A stretch of 64,000 bases of DNA from Dawidia cretensis. Lineage in GTDB: Bacteria; Bacteroidota; Bacteroidia; Cytophagales; Cyclobacteriaceae. Below, in pieces: positions 25,704-33,816 of this stretch. The stretch covers positions 32,590-96,589 of the forward strand of contig NZ_JAHESE010000030.1 of NCBI RefSeq assembly GCF_018598175.1, given 5' to 3'. Each line of letters begins with the position of its first letter. Positions within the stretch are counted from its first letter, which is position 1. Position numbers and translations under genes: made by a program. The notes beneath the pieces were generated by a model. That model did no database searches and had not been told where the DNA came from. It saw only the letters and a program-made list of their open reading frames with translations.

Positions 25704-27452
25704 ATGAAGTTGACAAGATTATTCTTTCTCACGCTGCTGTCTGTCGCAGGGTGCAGCGAAAATCGTCCGTCTTTTAATGCCCCGGTATTAAAGAATATTG
25801 GAACCTATAGTGTTGGCGTAACAACGCAATCAACCTATTCCCAGATGTTTTTCAACCAGGGGATTATCATGGCCAATAATTTTAATCATGCGGAAGCTCA
25901 CCGCTCATTCAAAGAAGCCGTAAGACTGGACTCAACCTTTGCCATGGGCTACTGGGGAATAGCGTATGTATTGGGGCCAAACTTCAATTCTTCAGCAAAC
26001 ATGGGAACGATCCATGAAATACGAAACGCCGTCGCACGCGCTGCAGCATTGGTTGACAATACGACCGATTGGGAAAAGGCCCTGATCGGCGCTATCCGGA
26101 TAAAGTTCCCGGTGGATACCCTCTCCACAAACGCGGAAGGGTTTGCACGTGCTATGAAGCAAGCATTTATACAGTTCCCTGACAATTCGTTTGTTGCTAC
26201 GCTTTATGCTGAATCTGTTATGAATCTGCATCCCTGGGATTTTTTTAATCGTCAGGATGGTACGCCGAGACCCTGGACCCCCGAACTGGTGTCGCTGCTC
26301 GAAAAAGTAATTGCCATAGACCCTGAAAATCCGCTTGCCAATCATCTTTATCTACACGCTGCGGAAGCCGGTCCCGATCTTAGCAAAGCCCTGATCAGCG
26401 CGCAACGCCTGGAAACGTTAGTTCCTTCGGCAGGACACCTCGTGCATATGCCTTCGCATATCTATATCAATACCGGAGACTATCACCAAGGTTCAATATC
26501 CAATGAAAATGCGGTCGTGGCGGACAGCCTCTACATTGCCGAGTGTAACGCGCAAGGATATTATCCACAACTGTACTATCCACACAATTATCATTTCCTG
26601 GCAGCGACTGCAGCCTTTGAGGGCCGGGGGGCGCGCTCCCTGGAAGCTGCATACAAAACGGCAAGCCTCGTCGACAAAAAATACCACCATGAACCGGGAT
26701 ACGAAACCGTACAGCACTACCTGACAATACCGTATCACATTCTGATCAAGTTCAGTCAATGGGAAAAGATACTTGTACTTCCCAGCCCGGCAGAAGATCT
26801 GATCTATCCCACGGCGATATGGCACTATGCGAGAGGAATGGCTTTCAGCAACCTCGGCGAAATGGAACGTGCGCGCAAAGAGCTCGGGCGGCTGAACGAG
26901 CTTACTCAGTCACCTGCCATTGCAGAGCAGTTTATCTGGGGAATTAACAAAGTCACCGACGTCTGCACACTGGCCTCAAAAACTCTGGAGGCGGATCTGG
27001 CGGTAAAGGAAAATAAATACAAGGATGCGATCCAACTCCTTACCGATGCTGTTCATTTGGAAGACAACTTCAACTACAACGAACCTCCTGATTGGTTCTT
27101 CTCCGTTCGCCATATCCTGGGCAACGTCTTACTGGAGACCGGAAGCCCTATAGAAGCGGAGAAAGTCTACCGTGAAGACCTGACTCATTGGCCGAAAAAC
27201 GGATTTGCCCTGAACGGCTTATCGGAAAGCCTACTGGCACAAGGAAAAGCAACCGAGGCGCAAAAGGTAAAAGAGCAATTTGAGCAGGCATGGAATCTTG
27301 CAGACTCGCCATTGAAAGGATCGATGATTGATCCCAGCAAAAGAAAAGACCTGACTTTAAAGATCGATCAGGACTCCCCTAATGCTGTGGTTTACCTGGC
27401 GGGGGCGTTCTGTGGGACCCTATCCCGCGATCGAATTGCTGATGAAAAGTGA
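25704..27452 (+). CDS. TPR lipoprotein with replaced C-terminus
   Basis: A 582-aa protein. The lipobox is SVAGC (Cys about residue 17). Several TPRs follow (GIIMANNFNHAEAHRSFKEA; GIAYVLGPN), then the family motif HMPSHIYINTGDYHQGS, and further TPRs near 380-530. This resembles a common family of ~550-aa TPR proteins of unknown role with a conserved His cluster. The last ~12 codons lie in a 54-bp segment that is 91% identical to antisense DNA of the membrane-protein gene at 29340-29393. The original C-terminus has therefore probably been lost or overwritten. Confidence 0.75.
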   Translation: MKLTRLFFLTLLSVAGCSENRPSFNAPVLKNIGTYSVGVTTQSTYSQMFFNQGIIMANNFNHAEAHRSFKEAVRLDSTFAMGYWGIAYVLGPNFNSSANMGTIHEIRNAVARAAALVDNTTDWEKALIGAIRIKFPVDTLSTNAEGFARAMKQAFIQFPDNSFVATLYAESVMNLHPWDFFNRQDGTPRPWTPELVSLLEKVIAIDPENPLANHLYLHAAEAGPDLSKALISAQRLETLVPSAGHLVHMPSHIYINTGDYHQGSISNENAVVADSLYIAECNAQGYYPQLYYPHNYHFLAATAAFEGRGARSLEAAYKTASLVDKKYHHEPGYETVQHYLTIPYHILIKFSQWEKILVLPSPAEDLIYPTAIWHYARGMAFSNLGEMERARKELGRLNELTQSPAIAEQFIWGINKVTDVCTLASKTLEADLAVKENKYKDAIQLLTDAVHLEDNFNYNEPPDWFFSVRHILGNVLLETGSPIEAEKVYREDLTHWPKNGFALNGLSESLLAQGKATEAQKVKEQFEQAWNLADSPLKGSMIDPSKRKDLTLKIDQDSPNAVVYLAGAFCGTLSRDRIADEK

Positions 27453-27467
27453 ATGAACCATTTGAAT
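27414..27467 (+). repeat. 54-bp direct repeat, copy A
   Basis: This segment matches 29340-29393 at 49 of 54 positions in the same orientation. Copy B lies inside the reverse-strand gene at 29247-29678, so copy A is a remnant of a second copy of that gene, fused to the end of the TPR gene. Confidence 0.75.
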
Positions 27468-27585
27468 ACTCCAGCTACTTCAATCATGCGATGTGTGTAT
27501 TGAGACACACTTAATAATAGTGGTAAGCGGTTTGGATTCTTCGCCGCGATATCACTATCATTAACGTTTCATTTTTAACCACACT

Positions 27586-29232
27586 ATGAGCCTGTTTCAA
27601 ACCATCCGCTTTACGTTCCTCCTTGGTGTACTTGTGGCTTCTTTACCTTCGTGCACAAAGGCACCGAAAGAAGCTTCTCCCGAGGCCCTTTCCAGGTTTC
27701 AAAATATTATCCCCAGGCCGTCCGTGGAGGCAAAATCTGATGGCCTGGCGTTTCTGATAACCAGCGCCACCACCATTACCATTGTCAACGACAGCCTTCA
27801 ACCGGTAGCGCAATACCTGGCCGGCGTGCTCAACAAAGGTACGGGATATACCATTGCCGTGCGTACGAGCAACGAGGTGCCCGCTTCGGGCATCTTCATT
27901 ACCACCAAACTTTCCGACCACAACCAGGGCCGCGAGGGCTATAGCATCTCGACAGCAGGCGACCTCCTGACCATTACCGGAAAACCTGCCGGTGTGTTTT
28001 ATGCCACACAGACTCTGCGCCAGCTACTGCCGCCCGCGATCGAAAAAGCTGCTGCGCCAGGTATTGATACTACCTCCTGGGAAATAGCGTCCGGTCAAAT
28101 CGTCGATCGCCCGCAATTCTCGTGGCGTGGATCGATGCTCGACGTCGCCCGTCACTTCTTCGGCATGGACGATGTCAAGCGTTACATCGACCTCATGAGC
28201 TTATACAAAATGAACATCCTTCACCTGCACCTGAGCGACGACCAGGGCTGGCGCATCGAGATCAAATCGTGGCCGAAGCTCACCGAGCACGGCGGCAGTA
28301 CCGAGGTAGGCGGCGGAAAAGGCGGTTTCTTTACGCAAGAACAATATAAGGAGCTTGTCGCGTATGCGGCCGAGCGTTTTATTACTGTCGTACCCGAGAT
28401 CGACATGCCTGGCCACATCAACTCGGCCCTTGCATCTTACGGCGAGCTCAACGGCGGCATTCAGGTGCCGAAAGAAGGACGCATCGAGCTCGACCTGTCC
28501 ACCCCCAGTGTGCTGAACGGAAAATCACAACCGACCCAATTATATACGGGCGTAAAAGTAGGCTTTAGCACACTTCGCTATGAAAAAGCAGAGACGTTCA
28601 AATTTATCAACGACGTCGTTCGCGAGCTATCCGCTATTACCCCGGGTCCGTATTTCCATGTCGGCGGCGACGAAGCGCACGTGACCAAAAAAGAGGAGTA
28701 CATCAAATTTGTGAACCGCTTCACTGAAATCGTGAAAGCCAACGGTAAGAAAATGATCGGCTGGGAAGAAATTGCGCAAGGTGATATTGATAGCAACGTT
28801 GTTGTTCAATATTGGAACAAAGAACAGTATGCATTGGACGCGCTGGAAAAAAATGCACAGATCATTATGTCGCCCGCGAAGAAAGCTTACCTCGACATGC
28901 AATATGATTCTACCTCCCGCATTGGTTTGCATTGGGCGGCCTACATCGAAGTAGACTCCGCCTACATTTGGGACCCCGCTGCGTATGCGGAATCTGGGCA
29001 GGTCCTGGGTGTGGAAGCCCCCCTCTGGACAGAAACCGTCACCAACATGGATGACATAGAATACCTCGTTTTTCCCCGCCTCCCTGGTTATGCCGAGCTA
29101 GGCTGGACCAGTGGAGCCAAAACCTGGGATGAATACAAAGTGCGTCTCGGCAAACACGCCCCACGTTTTGACGCCCTGGAAATCGATTACTATAAATCTC
29201 CCAAGGTGCCCTGGATGAAAAAGGGTCTTTAA
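27586..29232 (+). CDS. Family GH20 beta-N-acetylhexosaminidase
   Basis: A 548-aa exported enzyme that releases terminal N-acetylglucosamine or N-acetylgalactosamine from glycans by substrate-assisted catalysis. The leader ends in a lipobox-like SLPSC. Residues 35-150 form the GH20b domain (FQNIIPRPSVEA), and the catalytic barrel follows (FSWRGSMLDVARHFFGMDDV; HLSDDQGWRIEIKSWPKL). The catalytic pair is Asp362-Glu363 in HVGGDEAH. IGWEEI and the substrate tryptophans near residue 480 (EAPLWTE) are present. It probably works on chitin oligomers or peptidoglycan amino sugars in the periplasm or at the surface. The gene is flanked by 54-bp direct repeats. Confidence 0.93.
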   Translation: MSLFQTIRFTFLLGVLVASLPSCTKAPKEASPEALSRFQNIIPRPSVEAKSDGLAFLITSATTITIVNDSLQPVAQYLAGVLNKGTGYTIAVRTSNEVPASGIFITTKLSDHNQGREGYSISTAGDLLTITGKPAGVFYATQTLRQLLPPAIEKAAAPGIDTTSWEIASGQIVDRPQFSWRGSMLDVARHFFGMDDVKRYIDLMSLYKMNILHLHLSDDQGWRIEIKSWPKLTEHGGSTEVGGGKGGFFTQEQYKELVAYAAERFITVVPEIDMPGHINSALASYGELNGGIQVPKEGRIELDLSTPSVLNGKSQPTQLYTGVKVGFSTLRYEKAETFKFINDVVRELSAITPGPYFHVGGDEAHVTKKEEYIKFVNRFTEIVKANGKKMIGWEEIAQGDIDSNVVVQYWNKEQYALDALEKNAQIIMSPAKKAYLDMQYDSTSRIGLHWAAYIEVDSAYIWDPAAYAESGQVLGVEAPLWTETVTNMDDIEYLVFPRLPGYAELGWTSGAKTWDEYKVRLGKHAPRFDALEIDYYKSPKVPWMKKGL

Positions 29233-29246
29233 GTGATTGAGCTTGA

Positions 29247-29678
29247 TCAGTGCAACCAATCCTTTGAAGTTGCCTGCCGCGAAAACAAAATCATATACAA
29301 TCCAATAACAATGATCATAACAGGCATAACCATGCCCCCGGGACCATATACCGCGATTGAATTACTGATAAAAAGTGAATGAACCATTTGAATCAGTATG
29401 GCGATAAACGCGATCACAAAAACCGGGGTCGCCAGTTTTTTTCTAATCAGCAATAAAACACAGGCCAGGGTGCTTCCCCACACAGCAATGGCAAACGCCG
29501 CCGTTGCCCACACCGGCACATTGGTGTATAAAGCACGCTCCTGCTCGGGCAATGCAGCGAGCGCTTCCGGGGTCATGGTAACGTGCATTATATAGGCCAT
29601 GACGCCCAACAAATTCCAGAGCAATGCAATAATGCTAACGATCCAGAACCAGGCGGCAGGTTTAGTTGATGTTGTCAT
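29247..29678 (-). CDS. Small integral membrane protein, unknown function
   Basis: A 143-aa protein with four transmembrane helices: PAAWFWIVSIIALLWNLLGV, VWATAAFAIAVWGSTLACVL, PVFVIAFIAILIQMVHSLFI and a last one near 115-135. The short conserved segment TPEALAALPEQERALY between helices 1 and 2 recurs in many Proteobacteria and Bacteroidota homologues annotated only as hypothetical. A remnant of a second copy lies at the end of the TPR gene. It is divergent from a dead cupin fragment. Confidence 0.75.
   Translation of the reverse strand: MTTSTKPAAWFWIVSIIALLWNLLGVMAYIMHVTMTPEALAALPEQERALYTNVPVWATAAFAIAVWGSTLACVLLLIRKKLATPVFVIAFIAILIQMVHSLFISNSIAVYGPGGMVMPVMIIVIGLYMILFSRQATSKDWLH
29340..29393 (+). 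repeat. 54-bp direct repeat, copy B
   Basis: The intact source of the repeat at 27414-27467; it lies within the reverse-strand membrane-protein gene and encodes its QMVHSLFISNSIAVYGP segment on that strand. Confidence 0.75.
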
Positions 29679-29718
29679 AGCGGATGGATTTGGTGTATCC
29701 GAAGATAGTAAAATATCT

Positions 29719-29886
29719 CCTTTTCACGGCACGCCCTTTTGTTGGTATTATGGTAAAAACGATGGTAATGAACCTGTCGAGCTTATCGTGTTTTATGCTG
29801 GAATAGAGGGTACCCCTATTACGCTGCCTAAGGGTGACGAGGCCTGGGACCACCAGGCCATTTTCTCTTCCGCAAGGTTTGAGTAG
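29719..29886 (+). pseudogene. C-terminal fragment of a cupin protein
   Basis: The last 55 codons of a forward frame read like the end of a small cupin (FCWYYGKNDGNEPVELIVFY, then AGIEGTPITLPKGDEAWDH). The metal-binding first cupin motif is missing. The upstream part is the divergent gene's start region. A terminator follows directly. It is most simply the 3' remnant of a deleted cupin gene. Confidence 0.5.
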
Positions 29887-29892
29887 CGTGTC

Positions 29893-29924
29893 AACAACTG
29901 GCGATGTTAACGCCAGTTGTTTTT
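29893..29924 (+). terminator. Intrinsic terminator
   Basis: AACAACTGGCG (29893-29903) pairs with CGCCAGTTGTT (29911-29921) and is followed by T residues. It is located after the cupin remnant and close to the end of the ArsR operon coming from the other side. Confidence 0.75.
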
Positions 29925-29928
29925 GCCG

Positions 29929-30369
29929 TTAATTTTGCCCGTTATATTTCGGGTCAAAGTTTACCATCCATTGTACACCATATTTGTCGGCAAACATTCC
30001 AAAATATGAACCCAAAGGACCGTCAGCAATTGGCATTTCGATGTTCCCTCCTTCTGAAAGTCCATTAAATAATTTGTCGGCTTCGTCACGACTTTCCGCA
30101 CTAATTGATATCGTATTTCTGTTGTCGTTTTCCGTTACCTGTCCCATAATCTCCAAAACATCACTGCCCATTAACACATTACTTTTGCCGATTGGCAAGG
30201 CAATGTGCATAAGTCTATTCGCATCATTTTCCGGTACCGGATATTCAGGGCTTGACAGGTCTTTGTAACGCATAATTTTTGCGAAGTCTCCGCCAAATAC
30301 TGATTTGTAAAACGTAAATGCTTCTTCGGCATTTCCGTTAAAGTGAATGTAAGGATTGATAAGGGCCAT
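29929..30369 (-). CDS. PhnB/VOC family protein
   Basis: A 146-aa VOC-fold protein of the PhnB (3-demethylubiquinone methyltransferase-like) type. It opens INPYIHFNGNAEEAFTFYKS, contains VLMGSDVLE and ADKLFNGLSEGG, and ends GSYFGMFADKYGVQWMVNFD. No methyltransferase activity is implied by the name. It is the last gene of a four-gene unit led by an ArsR regulator and an AHSA1 protein, a combination frequent in Bacteroidota. The start is the Met of MALINPYIHF; the open frame upstream has no family match. Confidence 0.88.
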   Translation of the reverse strand: MALINPYIHFNGNAEEAFTFYKSVFGGDFAKIMRYKDLSSPEYPVPENDANRLMHIALPIGKSNVLMGSDVLEIMGQVTENDNRNTISISAESRDEADKLFNGLSEGGNIEMPIADGPLGSYFGMFADKYGVQWMVNFDPKYNGQN

Positions 30370-30426
30370 AACTTTTTTCTTTAGATTGATAAATTGTCTT
30401 TTGTAGTGAAATTTATTCAACGAAAA

Positions 30427-30927
30427 TTATTTCCCGGATAACGTTGCCAGCAGATTTTTCAGGTTGTTCAATGTGGCCGTAAATCCTTCTTTGAAGCCCA
30501 TTTCGATCATCCTTTCCATCCGCTCCAGCGATTCATTATAAATCTCAATATTCACTTTTGTTGTTTCATTTTGCTCGATGAAATTCAAATCCCAATCGGA
30601 GCCCGGTAGTTGAGGATTTTCGTCTTTGTCAGCAAACGCATTAAACATTTTAAAATTGGTCTTTGGACTAATGGAGGTATATTTTTGAATTGACCACATT
30701 TCTTGTCCTTCGGGTCCTACCATAGCATAAAATCTTCGTCCGCCGACTTCGAAATTCATAAATTTTGTTTTAGACACCCAGGGATGAGGTGCATACCATT
30801 GGTCAAGAATTTCCGGTTTGGTAAAAGCATCCCATACCAACGAGATGTCGGCATCAAATTCCATGTTTATGGAGACCGTTTTTGTTGTTTTGTCAACGAT
30901 AAAGTCAAATAGTGAATTGTTATTCAT
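30427..30927 (-). CDS. AHSA1/SRPBCC domain protein
   Basis: A 166-aa START-like protein: [20 protein letters not shown], then [20 protein letters not shown], and [17 protein letters not shown] at the end. This domain binds hydrophobic ligands in a deep pocket. ArsR-linked AHSA1 proteins are often annotated as activators or polyketide-cyclase-like, without proven substrates. It lies 57 bp upstream of the PhnB gene and is co-oriented with the ArsR gene. Confidence 0.88.
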   Translation of the reverse strand: MNNNSLFDFIVDKTTKTVSINMEFDADISLVWDAFTKPEILDQWYAPHPWVSKTKFMNFEVGGRRFYAMVGPEGQEMWSIQKYTSISPKTNFKMFNAFADKDENPQLPGSDWDLNFIEQNETTKVNIEIYNESLERMERMIEMGFKEGFTATLNNLKNLLATLSGK

Positions 30928-30942
30928 TTTTCAATTGTTTTA

Positions 30943-31155
30943 TTATTCTAAAGGAGTACACGTAAATCCTAAATCCAGCAACAGCTTTAATATTGATTGC
31001 AATTGTATTTCATTTGCTTCAATGCGAAGTATTTTATCACAGTCTTCCAAATCAAAATTTACTTTACCCACTGGTAGTATTCTTTTAATAAGATTTACAA
31101 CCATGTCTGCATTCTTTTTTGTTTTGACATTAGTCTTGAATACTTCTACTTGCAT
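30943..31155 (-). CDS. Small HMA-like protein of unknown function
   Basis: A 70-aa protein (MQVEVFKTNVKTKKNADMVV, then NLIKRILPVGKVNFDLEDCD and ending LLDLGFTCTPLE). The beta-alpha-beta pattern resembles heavy-metal-associated folds, but the metal-binding CxxC is absent. It sits between the ArsR and AHSA1 genes with gaps of 47 and 15 bp, so it belongs to that operon. Function unknown. Confidence 0.6.
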   Translation of the reverse strand: MQVEVFKTNVKTKKNADMVVNLIKRILPVGKVNFDLEDCDKILRIEANEIQLQSILKLLLDLGFTCTPLE

Positions 31156-31202
31156 AGTATGTTTTGGCAAAAGTTGTATAATCGAAATACAAAAAGCTTC
31201 TT

Positions 31203-31523
31203 CTATTTTTTCTGTTTTTTCATTGTTGATAATACTTTTCCCAATTGATTAAATCGGGTTTCCCAAAGCATTCTGAATTGGTTTAACCACCTGTCAATCT
31301 CTTTCATTTTTTCAAGTTCAAGTGAGTAGTAAATTTCCCTGCCTTGTTGCTCTTGTTTTACCAGCTCGCATTCTGTCAGTATGCGAAGGTGTTTGGACAC
31401 AGATTGTCGGGTTGTGTTGAAGTTGTCTGCAATGGCGTTCGGTGTCATTGCCTGCAATGCAATTAATGCAATAATGGCCCGTCTTGTAGGGTCGGCTATT
31501 GCCTGAAAAATGTCTCGTCTCAT
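31203..31523 (-). CDS. ArsR family transcriptional regulator
   Basis: A 106-aa winged-helix repressor: [20 protein letters not shown], then [20 protein letters not shown] and [13 protein letters not shown]. Metal-binding cysteines of classic ArsR are missing, so it likely senses something else. It heads a unit with the small HMA-like gene, an AHSA1 protein and a PhnB protein. The promoter just upstream has a full Bacteroidota -33/-7 pair overlapped by a palindrome, fitting autorepression. Met at 31532 is an alternative start. Confidence 0.88.
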   Translation of the reverse strand: MRRDIFQAIADPTRRAIIALIALQAMTPNAIADNFNTTRQSVSKHLRILTECELVKQEQQGREIYYSLELEKMKEIDRWLNQFRMLWETRFNQLGKVLSTMKKQKK

Positions 31524-31556
31524 ATTGTTCAATTTTATTGTTTACGAAGCCGATTG

Positions 31557-31591
31557 GTTGCAAATATATGTGCAACTAATTGGTTTCGCAA
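31557..31591 (-). promoter_or_regulatory. Promoter and operator of the ArsR operon
   Basis: On the reverse strand TTG (31589-31591), a 20-bp spacer and TATATTTG (31561-31568) make a near-consensus Bacteroidota promoter (TTG-N19/20-TAnnTTTG). The palindrome GTTGCA-N8-TGCAAC (31557-31576) covers the -7 box. A repressor dimer bound here would block RNA polymerase. The ArsR start is about 25-35 bases downstream of the expected transcription start. Confidence 0.75.
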
Positions 31592-32082
31592 GTTATTTTT
31601 CAAATTTATTGAAGCGGCAACGTGCCCCGGACGTCGCAATGTCTGACAGCGTCAATCGGCGGATCTGCATATACGACATTCCCGGCTGAGTATACAGCCG
31701 TCTGAGGAGTATAATTTTTGGACTGTCAATATACCGGATTGTCACAACTGTTACCCAAATCTATGTTCACCTATAGTAGGTATAAAAAAAGATTTACTAA
31801 AACGTTTGCAGGTTTGCTAAAACGATTAACTTAGTGACCAGGATTTACGGTATCCGTTTTTATTTTATGGAATTTTGTCTGGTGAGATTTTGAAAAATCG
31901 CAGTATGCGATTTAAGGATATCGTTTTGTCCTGTCCTGATTAATTGTAATGCTGAATGTGATTGAGGTCACAGTCCCCGTGTCCTGCCTGCCGGCAAGAT
32001 GTGGGCTGGGCTCATATTGAGTGTGATTGGATGATGTGCATTACGCTGCAGTTTTGAATTACTCTTAAACAACCAAACTCAT
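31592..32082. other. Long intergenic region before the ricin-domain gene
   Basis: No gene is visible in these 490 bp. It holds a perfect CRP-type palindrome (31957-31972) and a REP-like CCTGCCTGCCGGCAAG block (31983-31998). Composition is AT-rich in the first half. Confidence 0.5.
31957..31972. promoter_or_regulatory. CRP/FNR-type binding site
   Basis: TGTGA-TTGAGG-TCACA is an exact match to the CRP half-site palindrome TGTGA-N6-TCACA, 110 bp before the start of the secreted ricin-domain gene. Binding by a Bacteroidota Crp-like protein is inferred, not shown. Confidence 0.5.
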
Positions 32083-33726
32083 ATGAAAATCACCCATGTT
32101 TTGCCCTATGCGCTGTGCATAGCGCTCATCCTTCCCTCCTGCCAACAGGATTCCATTCAACCCAACACTCCCGACGAGACATTGTCTGGTACTGCAGCCG
32201 CGGCGCCGAGTCAGTACGGTACCTACACGATCAAAAGCGCCGCTGGAAATTTATTTATGGAAGTAACCGGAAATCCAGGGGTCAACGAGAAGTTCAAAGA
32301 CGGCACAAAGATCGTGCAATGGAGTGCCACCAGCGCCGGCGACCTTTGGCAGAAGTGGCAGGTCATTTATAAGCAGACTGTCAATAACATCGCCTACTAT
32401 GCCCTCATGAACCTTCACAGCGGTAAAGTGCTGGACGTTCCCAATAGTGCCACGACCAATGGGTTGCAATTGCAGCAGTACCGGTACAACGGAACGAACG
32501 CGCAGCTTTGGGAGATCCGCGAGGTGACCGGCGGATATGCCATTATCAACAAGGGTAACGGACTGGCTGTAACCAATCTGAACAGCTCTACTTCGAACGG
32601 CACGGCCATCGTGCAGCAAACCTATTCCACGGGAGCGGCGAACCAACGATGGATCCTCACCGCGCTCGCCGCAGACTCATACCTCGACGACGAAGTGACG
32701 CGGTACTTTCAGCGGAACAGCACCTCGCTGGGATCGGTGGCGTGGGACCAGGGAAGCAGCATTCCGTTGACGTGGAGCGGCAACAATGGGAAAGTGCTTT
32801 GGGTAACGCAAGACGCCTGGGATGGCGCCAAGCTTCAGTCGAACGGCATGTTCAATTGCTCTGATTTTTTCGACTATAACAACTCCATCATCATTCAGCA
32901 GGACAAGACCAACTGGCTTCCCGATGACCCCAACATGACCATCAACAGCCCTATGGGAAGGCCCAAGCAGATCTGCAGCAATCAGGCCGGCACCAGCTGG
33001 AGCTGGCCGGGCAACGGTGTGGAGATCGGTGATAAGGTGTACATGCACTGCGGTGAAGGCAATGGGTTGAACATGACCAACCAATCGCTCTATGTGCTGA
33101 CCCAAAGCACCGGAACATTATGGACCGTACAACGCACTACTCCCGCCGGCATGTCGGGCCAGACCAACATCGGTTACGCCGCGGGCATGGTCAAGGCCAG
33201 CGATGGGTACGTGTACGTCTATGGCACGCAGGCCACAAGCTTCGGCTATTTGAACAATGTACACGTGGCGCGATTTGCTACCAGCAATCCGAATTCGTGG
33301 ACGTTCTGGAACGGCTCCAGTTGGACCAGCACGCCGACTACCGGAAACGGAGCCCGCATTGCGGAAGGAAAAGGTACCGTGGCGATCAATTATGTCAATG
33401 GAAAGTATGTTATGATCACCATGGACCAGGGTTTCAACTGCGACGCTCCCAGAAACATCTACACTGCAACGTCGACAAGCCCGACAGGACCATTCACCGC
33501 GGCCGTAGAAGTGTATAAGATCAACGACTATTTCCAGGGGCAATACACACGCTACTATACGCCGAACGTTCACCCCACGTTCACAAACGGGCGCAACGAG
33601 CTGCTCATCACCTATTCTGTCAATCAGTCGGCCTGCGGCGTGAGTGACTGTGTCAACAACTTTATCGATCCGAATTATTACCGGATACGTGGCTTGCGCA
33701 TACCCTATTCGAAGATCGGATTGTAA
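32083..33726 (+). CDS. Secreted ricin-lectin protein with DUF5005/DUF4185-like domain
   Basis: A 547-aa exported protein. The leader ends LILPSC (lipobox-like). Residues 45-200 form a ricin-type beta-trefoil lectin (GTYTIKSAAGNLFMEVTG; LHSGKVLDVPNSATTNGLQL; NQRWILTAL). Residues 205-547 look like a DUF5005/DUF4185 beta-propeller related to glycosidases (WVTQDAWDG, NSPMGRPKQIC, YYTPNVHPTF, ELLITYSVNQ). The lectin should anchor it to a polysaccharide. Catalysis is unproven. A CRP-type site lies upstream, which would fit carbon-source control. A strong hairpin follows the gene. Confidence 0.75.
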   Translation: MKITHVLPYALCIALILPSCQQDSIQPNTPDETLSGTAAAAPSQYGTYTIKSAAGNLFMEVTGNPGVNEKFKDGTKIVQWSATSAGDLWQKWQVIYKQTVNNIAYYALMNLHSGKVLDVPNSATTNGLQLQQYRYNGTNAQLWEIREVTGGYAIINKGNGLAVTNLNSSTSNGTAIVQQTYSTGAANQRWILTALAADSYLDDEVTRYFQRNSTSLGSVAWDQGSSIPLTWSGNNGKVLWVTQDAWDGAKLQSNGMFNCSDFFDYNNSIIIQQDKTNWLPDDPNMTINSPMGRPKQICSNQAGTSWSWPGNGVEIGDKVYMHCGEGNGLNMTNQSLYVLTQSTGTLWTVQRTTPAGMSGQTNIGYAAGMVKASDGYVYVYGTQATSFGYLNNVHVARFATSNPNSWTFWNGSSWTSTPTTGNGARIAEGKGTVAINYVNGKYVMITMDQGFNCDAPRNIYTATSTSPTGPFTAAVEVYKINDYFQGQYTRYYTPNVHPTFTNGRNELLITYSVNQSACGVSDCVNNFIDPNYYRIRGLRIPYSKIGL

Positions 33727-33752
33727 GGTACGCCGGCAGGGATAAAAAACAG

Positions 33753-33794
33753 CATGCTATTCACATCGCCATCTATGCGGTAGTGAATAGCATG
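33753..33794. terminator. Hairpin between convergent genes
   Basis: CATGCTATTCAC (33753-33764) pairs perfectly with GTGAATAGCATG (33783-33794). It separates the ricin-domain gene from the convergent MBOAT gene and probably terminates both. Confidence 0.65.
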
Positions 33795-33816
33795 TTCTAT
33801 TAGCCGACTGCTGTTG

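Noticed and set aside
32677-33105. 142-codon reverse-strand open frame inside the ricin-domain gene
   Set aside because: It is antisense to a clearly coding, full-length gene and shows no protein family features.
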